Positions 24,535 to 33,729 are shown, counted from the first letter of the stretch. The stretch is 64,000 bases of DNA from Chitinophaga sp. HK235 (GCF_018255755.1 NZ_CP073766.1:5206501-5270500); one strand, 5' to 3'. The notes: generated by a model not told the origin, from the letters alone. Translations and numbers: made by a program.

Positions 24535-25383
24535 ATGATACACTCTATTGCTGTATGCGGCGCTGGTACCATGGGTGCCGGCATAGCCCAGGTAGCAGCT
24601 TCCAGCGGTTTTAAGACGATCCTGTTTGATATCCGGCAGCCGGGGCTGGACAAGGCCCGGGCGCAGATTACCAAAAGCCTGGCCACTGCTGTAGAGAAAG
24701 GCCGGCTTGCTGCAGCCGAACAGGAACAGATACTCGAAAGGATTACTTTCACCAGTGATATCTCCCTGTGTGTGGCAGATGTGATCATAGAAGCGATTAT
24801 AGAGCAACTGGCGGCCAAAACAGACCTCTTCACCCAGCTGGCAGCCATCAACAAACAAGACACCATTTTCGCCTCCAATACCTCTTCCCTGTCTGTTTCC
24901 GAACTGGCAGCCACGATCCCTCATCCGGAAAGAGTGGCTGGTATGCACTTCTTCAACCCTGCCCACCTGATGAAGCTCGTGGAAGTGGTGAGTGGTATCC
25001 AGACATCACCGGAAACAGCCAACGCTGTTTATGAGCTGGCTCAGACTATGGGCAAGGTACCAGTAAGGGTAAAGGATTCTCCGGGGTTTATCGTAAACCG
25101 GGTGGCGCGGCACTATTACCTCGAAGCGATGCTGCTGGCAGAACAAAAGGTGGCTGATTTCAGTACGATCGACCAGCTGCTGGAGAATGCAGGCTTCAGG
25201 ATGGGACCTTTTGCGCTGATGGACCTCATCGGCAATGACATCAACCTGGCCGTAACACAGTCGCTGTATGATGCTTTTAAACAGGCACCACGCTTCAAGC
25301 CAAACGAGTTGCAGGAACAACGTGTGAAAGACGGAAAACTGGGCCGTAAAACAGGACTGGGCTTTTACAGATATGAGCAATAA
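24535..25383 (+). CDS. hbd: 3-hydroxyacyl-CoA (3-hydroxybutyryl-CoA) dehydrogenase
   Basis: 282 residues. N-terminal Rossmann motif CGAGTMGAGIAQVAASSGF with the acidic residue at the end of the second strand (LFDIRQP). Catalytic segment HFFNPAHLMKLVEVVSG with the histidine, and the conserved KDSPGFIVNRVARHYYLEA of the C-terminal domain. Length and single-domain form match short-chain 3-hydroxybutyryl-CoA dehydrogenases rather than the FadB fusion. No other beta-oxidation genes are adjacent. Confidence 0.93.
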   Translation: MIHSIAVCGAGTMGAGIAQVAASSGFKTILFDIRQPGLDKARAQITKSLATAVEKGRLAAAEQEQILERITFTSDISLCVADVIIEAIIEQLAAKTDLFTQLAAINKQDTIFASNTSSLSVSELAATIPHPERVAGMHFFNPAHLMKLVEVVSGIQTSPETANAVYELAQTMGKVPVRVKDSPGFIVNRVARHYYLEAMLLAEQKVADFSTIDQLLENAGFRMGPFALMDLIGNDINLAVTQSLYDAFKQAPRFKPNELQEQRVKDGKLGRKTGLGFYRYEQ

Positions 25384-25449
25384 CAGTCCCAAAAAAGTTT
25401 TAACAGTTATAAAATCCGTAGAATAGCTCAAATCACGGAAATCATTAGT

Positions 25450-25457
25450 TAATTTTG
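25450..25457 (+). promoter_or_regulatory. Predicted -7 element (TAATTTTG) for the epimerase gene
   Basis: TAnnTTTG 31 bp upstream of the ATG at 25488; no -33 TTG seen. Confidence 0.4.
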
Positions 25458-25487
25458 AGCCTCCATAAGTAAACGAATAAGTCTTTC

Positions 25488-26465
25488 ATGATTTTAGTAA
25501 CCGGCGGAACAGGATTTTTAGGCAGTTATTTGATAAGGGCATTGGTCGCCGCAGGGAAACCTGTAAGGGCCTTGTACCGCAAAGCACCTTCTCCCCGGTT
25601 GCAGGACCTCTCCGGAAAAATAGAATGGGTACAATGTGATATCCTGGACGTATGTGCACTGGAAGACGCCATGCAGGGCGTTACCCAGGTATATCACTGT
25701 GCAGCAGTAGTTTCTTTTCAACCGGGTGATGTAGCCAATCTGATGAAGATTAACGTGGAAGGTACGGCCAACGTAGTGAACATGGCGCTGGATGCCGGTG
25801 TGGAAAAGCTGCTGTATGTAAGCTCTGTAGCTGCCATCGGCAGAGCAAAGGAGCAGGCAGCCATCACGGAAGACTGCGAATGGGAAGAGTCTCGCAACAA
25901 CTCCCGTTACAGTATCAGCAAATTTCAGGGAGAGATGGAAGTATGGAGAGGCATCGCTGAAGGGCTGGATGCAGTGATCGTAAACCCGTCTATTATCCTG
26001 GGTGCTGGTTTCTGGGATGAAGGTTCCGGCACATTACTTAAAAATGCCTGGAAGGAATTCCCTTTCTATACCGAAGGTGTGAACGGTTTTGTAGATGTAA
26101 AGGATGTGGTAAAGGCCATGACTATGCTGATGGATAGCAGTGTCAGCGGAGAACGGTTTATCCTTTCAGCAGACAACTGGAGCTACCGCCAGCTGTTTAC
26201 CACCATGGCCAATGCACTGGGCAAAAAACCACCTCATATAGCCGTAAAACCCTGGATGGCTGAAATGGTATGGCGACTGGAAAAAATTAAAGGGCTCTTC
26301 ACCGGCAAACATCCGCTGGTAACAAAAGAAACAGCACGTACAGCCCAGCTGAAAGTATATTACGACAGCAGTAAAATCCACAATACGCTGCCGGAATTTG
26401 TCTTCCGTCCTCTGGAAGAAACGATCCGGGAAATATCCGCGGCTTTTCTGGCCTCCCGGAACTAA
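25488..26465 (+). CDS. NAD(P)-dependent epimerase/dehydratase (extended SDR)
   Basis: 325 residues. It starts directly with the nucleotide-binding loop VTGGTGFLGSYLIRAL. The catalytic region is unusual but present: YVSSVAAIGRAKE, then S-R-YSISKFQGEMEVWRG with the YxxxK pair. The C-terminal part (SYRQLFTTMANALGKKPP) resembles dihydroflavonol reductase-like or ladderane-type SDR proteins of Bacteroidota. Cytosolic. The substrate cannot be inferred. Convergent with the following lipoprotein gene with only 3 bp between the stops. Confidence 0.88.
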   Translation: MILVTGGTGFLGSYLIRALVAAGKPVRALYRKAPSPRLQDLSGKIEWVQCDILDVCALEDAMQGVTQVYHCAAVVSFQPGDVANLMKINVEGTANVVNMALDAGVEKLLYVSSVAAIGRAKEQAAITEDCEWEESRNNSRYSISKFQGEMEVWRGIAEGLDAVIVNPSIILGAGFWDEGSGTLLKNAWKEFPFYTEGVNGFVDVKDVVKAMTMLMDSSVSGERFILSADNWSYRQLFTTMANALGKKPPHIAVKPWMAEMVWRLEKIKGLFTGKHPLVTKETARTAQLKVYYDSSKIHNTLPEFVFRPLEETIREISAAFLASRN

Positions 26466-26468
26466 TGA

Positions 26469-27149
26469 TTACTTCAATAACAATGCAGCAATAGCGGCGG
26501 CCACTGTTTTGGCCGTCTCAGGAGGGGTATCTTTGCTTATCCATATCCTGGGCTTTTCGCCGGATATAACAGCTGCTACCGGCTGACCGCGATACTGGAA
26601 CTCATAACATACGTTCTCGTAGGAATTAACCTTGCCGAAACGGTTATGTGCCGTTACCCGGATGTCGGTGTCTGCACAGCGGAGTATACCGGCTTGTTTG
26701 TTACTGTTCAGCTCCAGGTAGGTGGGTGATTTTAAAATCAATTCCCAGCGTTTCAATGGCTCATTTTTGGTGCCGTTGATCAGCGCGTAATAGATGGGCG
26801 CATTGCCATCCAAACTGCTTAAAACAGCCGGTAAATCGCGATTGGAGAATGCAATCCGGGAGGTGCTCATTGTTTGTACCAGGATCTTTTCTTCATTACC
26901 GGAGATATAGAAGCTGAAGGGGTTTTTAGGGTCTTTGATAAAGCTGCCCATTGCATCGGTCACACCATTTTTTCGGGAGGATGTATTGTAAAGTCCGAAG
27001 GTGATGGTTTTGGCAGACATCCAGCTGTCCTTCACTTTTACAGGCCATTCCTGATCATGGCTGTACAGGTTGTCTGCTGCGGGTGTCTGGGTGGGTTTGG
27101 TGGTGGTGCAGGATAACAGGAACAACAGCGGTAAGAGAAGCTTCTTCAT
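26469..27149 (-). CDS. Lipoprotein of unknown function
   Basis: 226 residues. The signal ends in LLFLLSC, with the lipobox cysteine at about residue 14, followed by TTTKPTQTPAADN, a short flexible linker. The mature domain is beta-rich (SWMSAKTITFGLYNTSSRKNG, FSFYISGNEEKILVQTM, YLELNSNKQAGILRC) and shows no family I can name. It probably sits in the periplasm or outer membrane. The gene follows lpxD on the same strand, with a long inverted repeat in between, so co-transcription is uncertain. Confidence 0.65.
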   Translation of the reverse strand: MKKLLLPLLFLLSCTTTKPTQTPAADNLYSHDQEWPVKVKDSWMSAKTITFGLYNTSSRKNGVTDAMGSFIKDPKNPFSFYISGNEEKILVQTMSTSRIAFSNRDLPAVLSSLDGNAPIYYALINGTKNEPLKRWELILKSPTYLELNSNKQAGILRCADTDIRVTAHNRFGKVNSYENVCYEFQYRGQPVAAVISGEKPRIWISKDTPPETAKTVAAAIAALLLK

Positions 27150-27163
27150 AATGGCATATTTTT

Positions 27164-27243
27164 GAATTACGAATTACAAATTACGAATTACGATTGGGAG
27201 AAACCTCCTTCATTCGTAATTCGTAATTCCTAATTCGTAATTG
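27164..27243. repeat. GAATTACGAATTAC-type inverted repeat
   Basis: Arms 27164-27192 and 27215-27243 pair at 26 of 29 positions. Each arm is itself made of ATTACGA-type short repeats. The right arm ends 2 bp before the lpxD stop. Very similar words occur at 48475-48558. Confidence 0.85.
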
Positions 27244-27245
27244 AA

Positions 27246-28190
27246 TCAAAGGGATTTTACTTTGTCCCAGATTGCTGGAATACGTTTTACCCAGTTCAGC
27301 TCTCTTTTTTTGTCGCTGGCTAGTTCTGCGGGGCAACCGAAATATACTTTTCCACCTTCGAGGCTGCTGGGTACACCACTTTGTGCGAGCACAACGGCAC
27401 CTTTGCCGATAGTGAGATCTTTGTTGACACCAACCTGTCCCCAGAGGATAACATTATCTTCTATTTTGGCTTTGCCGGCGATACCAACCTGGGCCGCAAT
27501 GAGGCAGTTCCTACCTATCACGGTACCATGACCGATATGGATCATGTTGTCCAGTTTAGTGCCACGGCCGATGATGGTATCTCCACTTACTCCTTTGTCG
27601 ATAGTGCAGGCGGCACCTATCTCCACATCATCTTCGATGATAACCCGGCCACAGCTTACGAGCTTGTCGTACATCACTTCCCGCTCGGCTCTTTTCTTGA
27701 AGTAAAAAGCATCTGCTCCCAGTACGGTACCTGCATGAATGATCACATTGTCTCCAATGATGGTATGGTCATAGATGGTTACGTTAGGATGTATCAGACA
27801 GTTGCGTCCAATGCGCACATGATTGCCAATGAATACGTTAGGTTGAATGTGTGTACCCTCTCCTATCACTGCGGAGTCACTGATTGCTTTGGTAGCAGGT
27901 TCAAATGGACGGAAGCGGTTCACCAGTTTTACGTATGCACTGAAAGGATCTTCCAGTACTAACAGCGCCTTACCTTCGGGACATTCCACTTTCTTGTTGA
28001 TGATGATGATGGTTGCCGCAGATCCGAGGCTGGCAGTATAATATTTTTCGAAGTCTACAAAAGATATATCCCCTGGTGTTACCTTATGTATTTCATTGAG
28101 GCCTGTAGCCATCAGCTGGCTGTTGCCAACCAGCTCTGCGCCTATGTATGCCGCGATTTCCGTTACTGCAACGGGTGCTTCAAACTTCAT
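27246..28190 (-). CDS. lpxD: UDP-3-O-acylglucosamine N-acyltransferase (LpxD)
   Basis: 314 residues from ATG 28190 (MKFEAPVAVTEIAAYIG); the longer frame upstream is unsupported. N-terminal uridine-binding domain, then a left-handed beta helix of hexapeptide repeats (about 110-270), with the catalytic histidine region DNMIHIGHGTVIGRNCLI and the C-terminal helical tail. It adds the N-linked acyl chain in lipid A biosynthesis. It is not in an lpxC-fabZ-lpxA cluster, where the main Bacteroidota lpxD usually lies. It could be a second LpxD-like paralogue. Confidence 0.85.
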   Translation of the reverse strand: MKFEAPVAVTEIAAYIGAELVGNSQLMATGLNEIHKVTPGDISFVDFEKYYTASLGSAATIIIINKKVECPEGKALLVLEDPFSAYVKLVNRFRPFEPATKAISDSAVIGEGTHIQPNVFIGNHVRIGRNCLIHPNVTIYDHTIIGDNVIIHAGTVLGADAFYFKKRAEREVMYDKLVSCGRVIIEDDVEIGAACTIDKGVSGDTIIGRGTKLDNMIHIGHGTVIGRNCLIAAQVGIAGKAKIEDNVILWGQVGVNKDLTIGKGAVVLAQSGVPSSLEGGKVYFGCPAELASDKKRELNWVKRIPAIWDKVKSL

Positions 28191-28224
28191 ATTTTCTGTG
28201 TTGTTGAATAATGTTAAAGTGCGA

Positions 28225-28253
28225 CAAAGGTAGTAAATCGATGAACGCAACAA
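28225..28253 (-). promoter_or_regulatory. Predicted promoter of lpxD (TTG - N18 - TACCTTTG)
   Basis: Minus-strand -7 box TACCTTTG (28225-28232) with a -33 TTG at 28251-28253, spacing 18. It lies 35 bp upstream of the lpxD ATG. This is the most complete promoter match in the window. Confidence 0.65.
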
Positions 28254-28362
28254 GCAAAATATGAAGGGGGTAACAATCGATAATCGGCAAGTTTCAGACT
28301 GCTGTTATCCACAATTATTTTAGTAGTGTGAATAAAATTTTTTGTAAATTTTTTCTTTTGTC

Positions 28363-28469
28363 ATGAAATTCTTTTTAATATTGTGTAGGGAATCTTGTTT
28401 CCCTGTACTTACTAACCCATTCACATAATAAGAAAGTCTGATTGTTCCAACGATCAGACTTTTTTTATT
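28363..28469 (+). ncRNA. Candidate small RNA or short leader ORF ending in a terminator
   Basis: In the 510-bp gap between lpxD and hemN. GGGAA/TTCCC (28388-28403) makes a small hairpin. The terminator-like stem AAAGTCTGAT (28433-28442) with 28453-28462 is followed by TTTTTTA. No gene precedes it on this strand, so the terminator must serve a short transcript. A 21-codon ATG frame (28363-28428) is also possible. No promoter match is clear. Confidence 0.4.
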
Positions 28470-28550
28470 GCCTCTGAAACCCTTTGCCATACAGTATTTC
28501 AGCCTGCAGTTATTTCCTTGTAATGGTTTTTGTGAAGGTCTTGTAAAAGG

Positions 28551-28660
28551 ACAAAGGGAACAAAGTACGCAAAGTGTCGGTCTCTCTCTTTTATCCCGTT
28601 TTATCTTCTTTGCCCCTCTTTGCTCCCTTCGGAGTATTTTATTTCCCGTTTTTTTTCGGG
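28551..28660. repeat. Imperfect inverted repeat and hairpin downstream of hemN
   Basis: AAAGGGAACAAAG...CAAAG (28553-28574) is an imperfect inverse of CTTTGCCCCTCTTTGCTCCCTT (28608-28629). A separate CCCG-T8-CGGG hairpin lies at 28645-28660. They sit after the hemN stop. The rest of the 28466-28700 stretch holds nothing else I can recognise. Confidence 0.45.
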
Positions 28661-28700
28661 ATGTTTTTATGCGTTTTTTTGCCGGCTTTCTTTTACTGAT

Positions 28701-30059
28701 TTAAATAGCCTGGCTAAATAACTGACTTTGCGGCAATTTGCGCCACAGCCGGGCATCAAAAGCCATACAGATATTACGGATGAAAGGCCTTCCCGTGGCT
28801 GTTACAGCTACCTTTTCAGGCATTACTTCCACAAGACCATCTCTTTCCAGTTCCTGTAATCTTTGCAGTCCCTCTATCACTGCATCGCATTGTGTGTCTG
28901 CCTTGCGCCAGCTTGTTTCAAAGGTGCACATCAGATCGCGGATATGTCCTTTGAGCAGCTGATCTTCTTCGTTGAGGATATGCCCGCGAACGATCGGAAA
29001 CTCACCCTTGCCTACCAGCTCCTGATAGGCTGATACCTGCTTTTCATTTTGTACATAGGCATAGCCGTTATCTCCTATGGAAGACGCTCCCAGCCCTACC
29101 AGCAAAGCGGTATGGGTTACCGTATAGCCCATGAAATTACGATGCAGTTCACCCTTCTCTGCTGCGATAAACAACTCATCACCAGGCAATGCAAAATGGT
29201 CCATGCCGATCTCCGCATAACCGTTTCTGGCGAACAGTAATTTGCCCAGTTCGTAAAGCCGTCTTTTCTCTTCATCTTTGGGAAGGTCTGCTTCGGAATA
29301 ACGACGCTGACCAACTCCTTTTATCCAGGGAACATGCGCATAACTGTAAAAGGATATCCTGTCCGGACGCAGCTGCATCACCTTGTCAACAGTGTCCTGC
29401 ATACCACAGGTCGTTTGTAATGGCAGCCCGTAGATAAGATCGAAATTAATAGCAGTAAAGCCAATCCTTCTCGCATGTTCCACCACTTTGGCTACCATCT
29501 CAAAAGGTTGCACCCGGTTGATAATTTCCTGTACCCTGATATCGAAATCCTGTATACCTAAACTAACACGCCGGAAGCCAAGATTGAACAATGTCTGCAG
29601 ATGTTCCGGAGTAGTATTACCCGGATGTCCTTCGAAGCCAAGAGATGCATCCGGCAGTAATATAGCATCACGATAGATGCCTTCCAGCAGCATCGTCAGG
29701 TTGGCGGCACTGAAAAAAGTGGGGGTACCACCACCCAAATGTATCTCCCTGATTCTGGGGGTGCCTTCGAAAGCGGCCACATACAGTTGCCACTCTTTTA
29801 ACAGTGCCTGTATATAAGGAACTTCCACGGCATGGTTGACGGTGATATGTTTATTGCAACCACAGTAGGTGCACAGCTTTTCACAGAACGGAAGATGTAT
29901 GTATATACTGATCCCTTCTTTGTCGTTGGTAGCCCGGAAAGATTTTTTCAGCAGCGTTTTCCATTCCTGCAGACTGAAGGTGCTTTCATCCCAGTAAGGT
30001 ACTGTTGGGTAACTGGTATACCGGGGTGCGGCAGTATTATATTTACGAATGAGATTCAT
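28701..30059 (-). CDS. hemN: Oxygen-independent coproporphyrinogen III dehydrogenase
   Basis: 452-residue radical SAM enzyme that oxidises coproporphyrinogen III without oxygen. The cluster motif CX3CX2CXC is at C59/C63/C66/C68 (CEKLCTYCGC). HLGGGTPTFF, GFEGHPGNTTPEHL and YGLPLQTT are HemN signatures. The N-terminal NTAAPRYTSYPT is diagnostic for true HemN over HemW. It follows the SafE-like gene by 5 bp and ends the cco cluster, giving haem supply for the cbb3 oxidase at low oxygen. Confidence 0.96.
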   Translation of the reverse strand: MNLIRKYNTAAPRYTSYPTVPYWDESTFSLQEWKTLLKKSFRATNDKEGISIYIHLPFCEKLCTYCGCNKHITVNHAVEVPYIQALLKEWQLYVAAFEGTPRIREIHLGGGTPTFFSAANLTMLLEGIYRDAILLPDASLGFEGHPGNTTPEHLQTLFNLGFRRVSLGIQDFDIRVQEIINRVQPFEMVAKVVEHARRIGFTAINFDLIYGLPLQTTCGMQDTVDKVMQLRPDRISFYSYAHVPWIKGVGQRRYSEADLPKDEEKRRLYELGKLLFARNGYAEIGMDHFALPGDELFIAAEKGELHRNFMGYTVTHTALLVGLGASSIGDNGYAYVQNEKQVSAYQELVGKGEFPIVRGHILNEEDQLLKGHIRDLMCTFETSWRKADTQCDAVIEGLQRLQELERDGLVEVMPEKVAVTATGRPFIRNICMAFDARLWRKLPQSQLFSQAI

Positions 30060-30064
30060 GATGA

Positions 30065-30772
30065 TTATGGTTTATGACAACAACGTTCAACAACTTTTTC
30101 ACTATGGGAAGACATGACCGGACTGATATAAGGGATGCCCAGATTAAGTCCGCGCAGGATCAGCAGAATGCCCATCACCCCTACTACTACCGGTATGAGA
30201 GAACGGATCCTGTTGCGTATACCGATACTCACCAGGTGACTGAACCAGGCAACTGTGGTCATCGCCGGAAGTGTGCCTGCGCCGAAAGCTGCCATAAAGA
30301 GACTGCCTTTCCATACTTCACCGGTAGCTACTGCTCCTGCAATAGCGAGGTATACCAGCCCGCAGGGTAACAATCCGTTCAATACGCCTATGCCATAAAG
30401 TGTGCTGAACTTTTGCTGACGCAATAATGCACCCAGTGCGGATTTTATTTTTGTGAGATAGATGCCAGGCAGATGACTGCTTTTTGTTCCGGATGCTCCG
30501 GTGTATTTTAACAGTACTGCAAGCAGGAGGACAACACCAATACCTATAGACAGCCACTGCTGAAGGCCACCGAGATACAGCTGCCGGCCCACCCAGCCAA
30601 AGATCATTCCCAGCAGGGCATAGGTGGTGATACGGCCGGCATTGTACAGCAGGATGCCTGCCATTTTTTTATACCCTTCCAGATGTTGAACCGGCAATGT
30701 CAATGCAATCGGACCACACATGCCGATGCAATGAAAACTGCCTACAAAGCCAAGAATAAGTGCGCCAATCAT
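30065..30772 (-). CDS. SafE/UreH-like membrane protein of the cco cluster
   Basis: 235 residues, about six to seven membrane helices. The first carries GFVGSFHCIGMCGPIAL, the His/Cys motif of the cytochrome-oxidase-associated SafE/TauE-like (UreH transmembrane) proteins, which may handle copper. Further conserved: NAGRITTYALLGMIFG and GVLNGLLPCGLVYLAIAGA. Homologues stand next to ccoG/ccoH/ccoI in many genomes, pointing to oxidase assembly rather than sulfite export. Flanked by ccoH (22 bp) and hemN (5 bp). Confidence 0.88.
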   Translation of the reverse strand: MIGALILGFVGSFHCIGMCGPIALTLPVQHLEGYKKMAGILLYNAGRITTYALLGMIFGWVGRQLYLGGLQQWLSIGIGVVLLLAVLLKYTGASGTKSSHLPGIYLTKIKSALGALLRQQKFSTLYGIGVLNGLLPCGLVYLAIAGAVATGEVWKGSLFMAAFGAGTLPAMTTVAWFSHLVSIGIRNRIRSLIPVVVGVMGILLILRGLNLGIPYISPVMSSHSEKVVERCCHKP

Positions 30773-30794
30773 GGTCGGTAGTATTTGTAATCAA

Positions 30795-31232
30795 TTAGTT
30801 AACATGAAAGGCTGCTTCCTGGTAAAACGGTTTGCCCTGATTTTCCCATTGCACTTTCACGAGATAATTACCTTTGCTGAACAGCTGACGGTTAATCATC
30901 TGTCTGCCATCATTATTCAGTATCAATGGCATCTCCACATCCATCGCTGCATCTGATGGTCTGTAAAACTTTATTTTACCAGAGAGATTAGTGCCATGCA
31001 GCTCCTGCGGAAAGGTAACAGTAATCCCTTCAGACTGCTGGGTAATGCTGATGGGTGCAGACAGGGTGCGGGCATTGACTTTCCCGTCTATCACCTGCTG
31101 ATATTTCAGCTCTTCCGTGTAATAGTCTTTGGTGACCATGTCTATTTTGGTGCGCATGCTTTTGGTAACCAGTGTGATAATACCGGCAGCAAAAACAACA
31201 AACACGATAATGATTTTATGTCCCCAGTTCAT
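30795..31232 (-). CDS. ccoH: FixH/CcoH family cbb3 oxidase assembly protein
   Basis: 145 residues with one N-terminal membrane anchor (IIIVFVVFAAGIITLVTKSM) and a periplasmic beta domain. The sequence VTKDYYTEELKYQQVIDGKVNA after the anchor is the FixH signature, as is GKIKFYRPSDAAMD. It helps assemble the cbb3-type oxidase, probably with the copper pump CcoI. Located between ccoG and the SafE-like gene, with 26 and 22 bp spacers. Confidence 0.9.
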   Translation of the reverse strand: MNWGHKIIIVFVVFAAGIITLVTKSMRTKIDMVTKDYYTEELKYQQVIDGKVNARTLSAPISITQQSEGITVTFPQELHGTNLSGKIKFYRPSDAAMDVEMPLILNNDGRQMINRQLFSKGNYLVKVQWENQGKPFYQEAAFHVN

Positions 31233-31258
31233 GGTAATGATGTTTTGTGATATAATGT

Positions 31259-32647
31259 TTATTGTATCGGTCCGAGGAAGGTGGTGCGCATAACGGCAAT
31301 CCTTTTATCGCCTTCATAGAGGCCGATGTAAAGGGTTGATTTCCTGTTGTGCAGTGCCGCCTTTGGTACTACGATAAAAAAGGTGCCTTCGCCCTGTCCT
31401 TCAGCCTTAACGGTGATATGACTTTTACCTATTACTTCCACATGTCCTGGTTCTTCTTCCAGTTTAAGGATCAGTGGTATCTCTTGGGTGGTTTTATTGA
31501 TCAGTTTAATACGGTAGAGGTTAGAGATACTGTCTTGTCCTCTCTCCTGGTACAACATACCGGTGGTGCGGATGATAGTGCCACTTACCGGCTTGCGGCT
31601 CGTCAGCATAAATACGATGGAGCCCAGTAAGAGGATAAGGATACCGGAATAGATGCGCAGACGGGGTGTAAAACGCAGCGGCGCATTTTGTGCAATGCCG
31701 TTTTCGGAAGCATACCGGATCAATCCGCGGGGGCGGCTGGTTTTGTCCATCATGTGATCGCAGGCATCTATGCAGGCGGTACAGTTCACACATTCCAGTT
31801 GAGTACCATTACGGATATCGATACCGGTAGGACATACTTTCACACATTGGGCACAATCAATACAATCACCGATAGCTCTGGAGTCGTCTTTACGGTATTT
31901 ACCGCGGGGTTCTCCCCTTTTATAATCGTAGGCTACCAGTATTGAGTTTTTATCGAGCAATACCCCTTGTAAACGGCCGTAGGGACATACAATGGTGCAT
32001 ATCTGTTCGCGCATAAAGGCAAACACGCCGTAGAAAACCCCTGAAAATATCAGGATGGCGATAAATCCGCCGGTGTGTTCAGATAAGGGAGAAGTAATGA
32101 TTTTGCCCAGGGATTTTGCGCTGATGATATAAGCGAGGAATATGTTGGCAATCAGGAAGGAGAGCGCGTAAAAAACAAGGTGCTTACTTGTTTTACGGAT
32201 AATTTTATTGGAGGTCCATGGTTGTTTGGCCAGCAGCTTTTGCGCGGCAGCATCTCCTTCGATCCAGTATTCAATACGGCGGAAGAGCATTTCCATAAAA
32301 ATCGTCTGCGGGCACATCCATCCGCAGAAAAGGCGGCCAAACGCCATGGTAAACAATACTACAAACAGAATGAAGGCCAGCATGGCAAGCCCGAAGATGA
32401 AGAAGTCCTGAGGCCAGAAGATAGCACCGAACAGGATAAATTTGCCTTCCACTACATTGAGCAGAAATAAAGGCCTGCCATTTATGGAAATAAACGGCAG
32501 GCTAAAAAAAACACTAAAATAAAAGATACTGAGAACGCTCCGGATATTGTACCAGCGGCCTTTCGGCTGCTGGGCAAATATCCAGTTACGTTTTCCTTGT
32601 TTATCAACTGTGGCTATACTATCTCTGAACGTATTGCTATCGGCCAT
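31259..32647 (-). CDS. ccoG: Cytochrome oxidase accessory protein CcoG (FixG)
   Basis: 462-residue membrane iron-sulfur protein. Several N-terminal helices. The conserved FCGWMCPQTIFMEMLFRR motif is followed by two 4Fe-4S clusters: DCIDCAQCVKVCPTG and ECVNCTACIDACD. The C-terminal Ig-like domain (about 340-462) matches the FixG C-terminal domain. CcoG is thought to reduce copper for cbb3 oxidase maturation. Start 4 bp after the ccoP stop, so tightly coupled. Confidence 0.95.
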   Translation of the reverse strand: MADSNTFRDSIATVDKQGKRNWIFAQQPKGRWYNIRSVLSIFYFSVFFSLPFISINGRPLFLLNVVEGKFILFGAIFWPQDFFIFGLAMLAFILFVVLFTMAFGRLFCGWMCPQTIFMEMLFRRIEYWIEGDAAAQKLLAKQPWTSNKIIRKTSKHLVFYALSFLIANIFLAYIISAKSLGKIITSPLSEHTGGFIAILIFSGVFYGVFAFMREQICTIVCPYGRLQGVLLDKNSILVAYDYKRGEPRGKYRKDDSRAIGDCIDCAQCVKVCPTGIDIRNGTQLECVNCTACIDACDHMMDKTSRPRGLIRYASENGIAQNAPLRFTPRLRIYSGILILLLGSIVFMLTSRKPVSGTIIRTTGMLYQERGQDSISNLYRIKLINKTTQEIPLILKLEEEPGHVEVIGKSHITVKAEGQGEGTFFIVVPKAALHNRKSTLYIGLYEGDKRIAVMRTTFLGPIQ

Positions 32648-32651
32648 GACT

Positions 32652-33719
32652 TTATTCTTTTACTCCTTGCGGATCTTTTGGATTGGCAGGGTTACTACCA
32701 TGGATGGATTTGACAAAGCTTGCCAGCTGAGCCAGTTGTTTGGGGGAGAAGTCTTCCTGCCATGCTTTCATGCCTTTGTCTGCTACCCCGTATTTGATGG
32801 TTTTAAATACTTCGTTGATTTTGCCACCGTGCAGCCAGTAGTCATCGGTGAGGTTGGGTCCTACTACGCCCTGACCCTGAGGGCCATGACAGGGAGCACA
32901 ACTGGCAACGAATATTTTCTGTCCTGCTGCCAGGTCATCGGCGCCATCCAGCATTTTTACATTGTTCTCATCGATGTTGTTGGCTGCATTTTTCAGGTAC
33001 TCTGCTTTGGCGACGGCGGCCTTCTCTTCGGCCATGGCCAGCTCCTGTATCTGGTTAGGAGCAGAATGAGAGATCTCTGTGCGCCAGAAGTATACTACGC
33101 CGAAACAGATGCTGAATATAAAACCCCAGTTCCACCATGGTGGGGTGGGGTTGTTCAGCTCATGGATACCATCGAAGTCGTGGCCCATGTCTTCTTCTGT
33201 TTCGGACGTAGTATCCAGTGTCCTGGTTTTGTTGATTTTTTCGAGCCAGGAAATGCGGGGCTTGGCGGGATCAGCAGCCTTGGCGGACTTACGTTTACTT
33301 TTGATGCCGGCGAGAAAACGCAGCACAAAGAGCAAAGAGATGATCACACCAATTTCCACAATAACAATGGTCACGAGTAGGTATAGGGACTGTTTGGATA
33401 AGGGCGTATAATAGGCAGCAGCTTCCGGTACAGCGCTGGTGGCGCTGGCTGGCAGACTGACTGCCATAGAGAGTGCTATCAGGGTGATGATGACCGGCAG
33501 TTTAGCGGCTTCCTTTTTCATTCTTTCGCGGTAGAGGTCCATCGCACCTACTACTGCGTTGCCGAGGATGGCGATCACCAGTACCAGACCGATGATAACA
33601 CTCAGCAGCACGAGGGCTACCGGATCTGCCAGTTCGGAAGGTGGCTTGGGACCGTTGGCCATTGCGGGCAGGCTGCAAAACAAACCGCCGCTGATTACAT
33701 ATAATAGCTTCCTGTTCAT
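32652..33719 (-). CDS. ccoP: cbb3-type cytochrome c oxidase subunit III (CcoP)
   Basis: 355 residues from ATG 33719, where a signal-like hydrophobic stretch begins; 33752 is the longer option. It has several N-terminal membrane helices, then a cytochrome c domain with a single haem motif SCAPCHGPQ at about residue 275 and a methionine ligand region (GVADKGMKAWQED). Proteobacterial CcoP has two haem motifs; one is usual in Bacteroidota. Ten bp after ccoQ. Confidence 0.92.
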   Translation of the reverse strand: MNRKLLYVISGGLFCSLPAMANGPKPPSELADPVALVLLSVIIGLVLVIAILGNAVVGAMDLYRERMKKEAAKLPVIITLIALSMAVSLPASATSAVPEAAAYYTPLSKQSLYLLVTIVIVEIGVIISLLFVLRFLAGIKSKRKSAKAADPAKPRISWLEKINKTRTLDTTSETEEDMGHDFDGIHELNNPTPPWWNWGFIFSICFGVVYFWRTEISHSAPNQIQELAMAEEKAAVAKAEYLKNAANNIDENNVKMLDGADDLAAGQKIFVASCAPCHGPQGQGVVGPNLTDDYWLHGGKINEVFKTIKYGVADKGMKAWQEDFSPKQLAQLASFVKSIHGSNPANPKDPQGVKE

Positions 33720-33729
33720 ACCAAGTATT

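Noticed and set aside
28363..28428. A 21-codon frame (MKFFLILCRESCFP...) before a terminator.
   Set aside because: Too short to judge as a gene. Kept only as part of the small RNA candidate.
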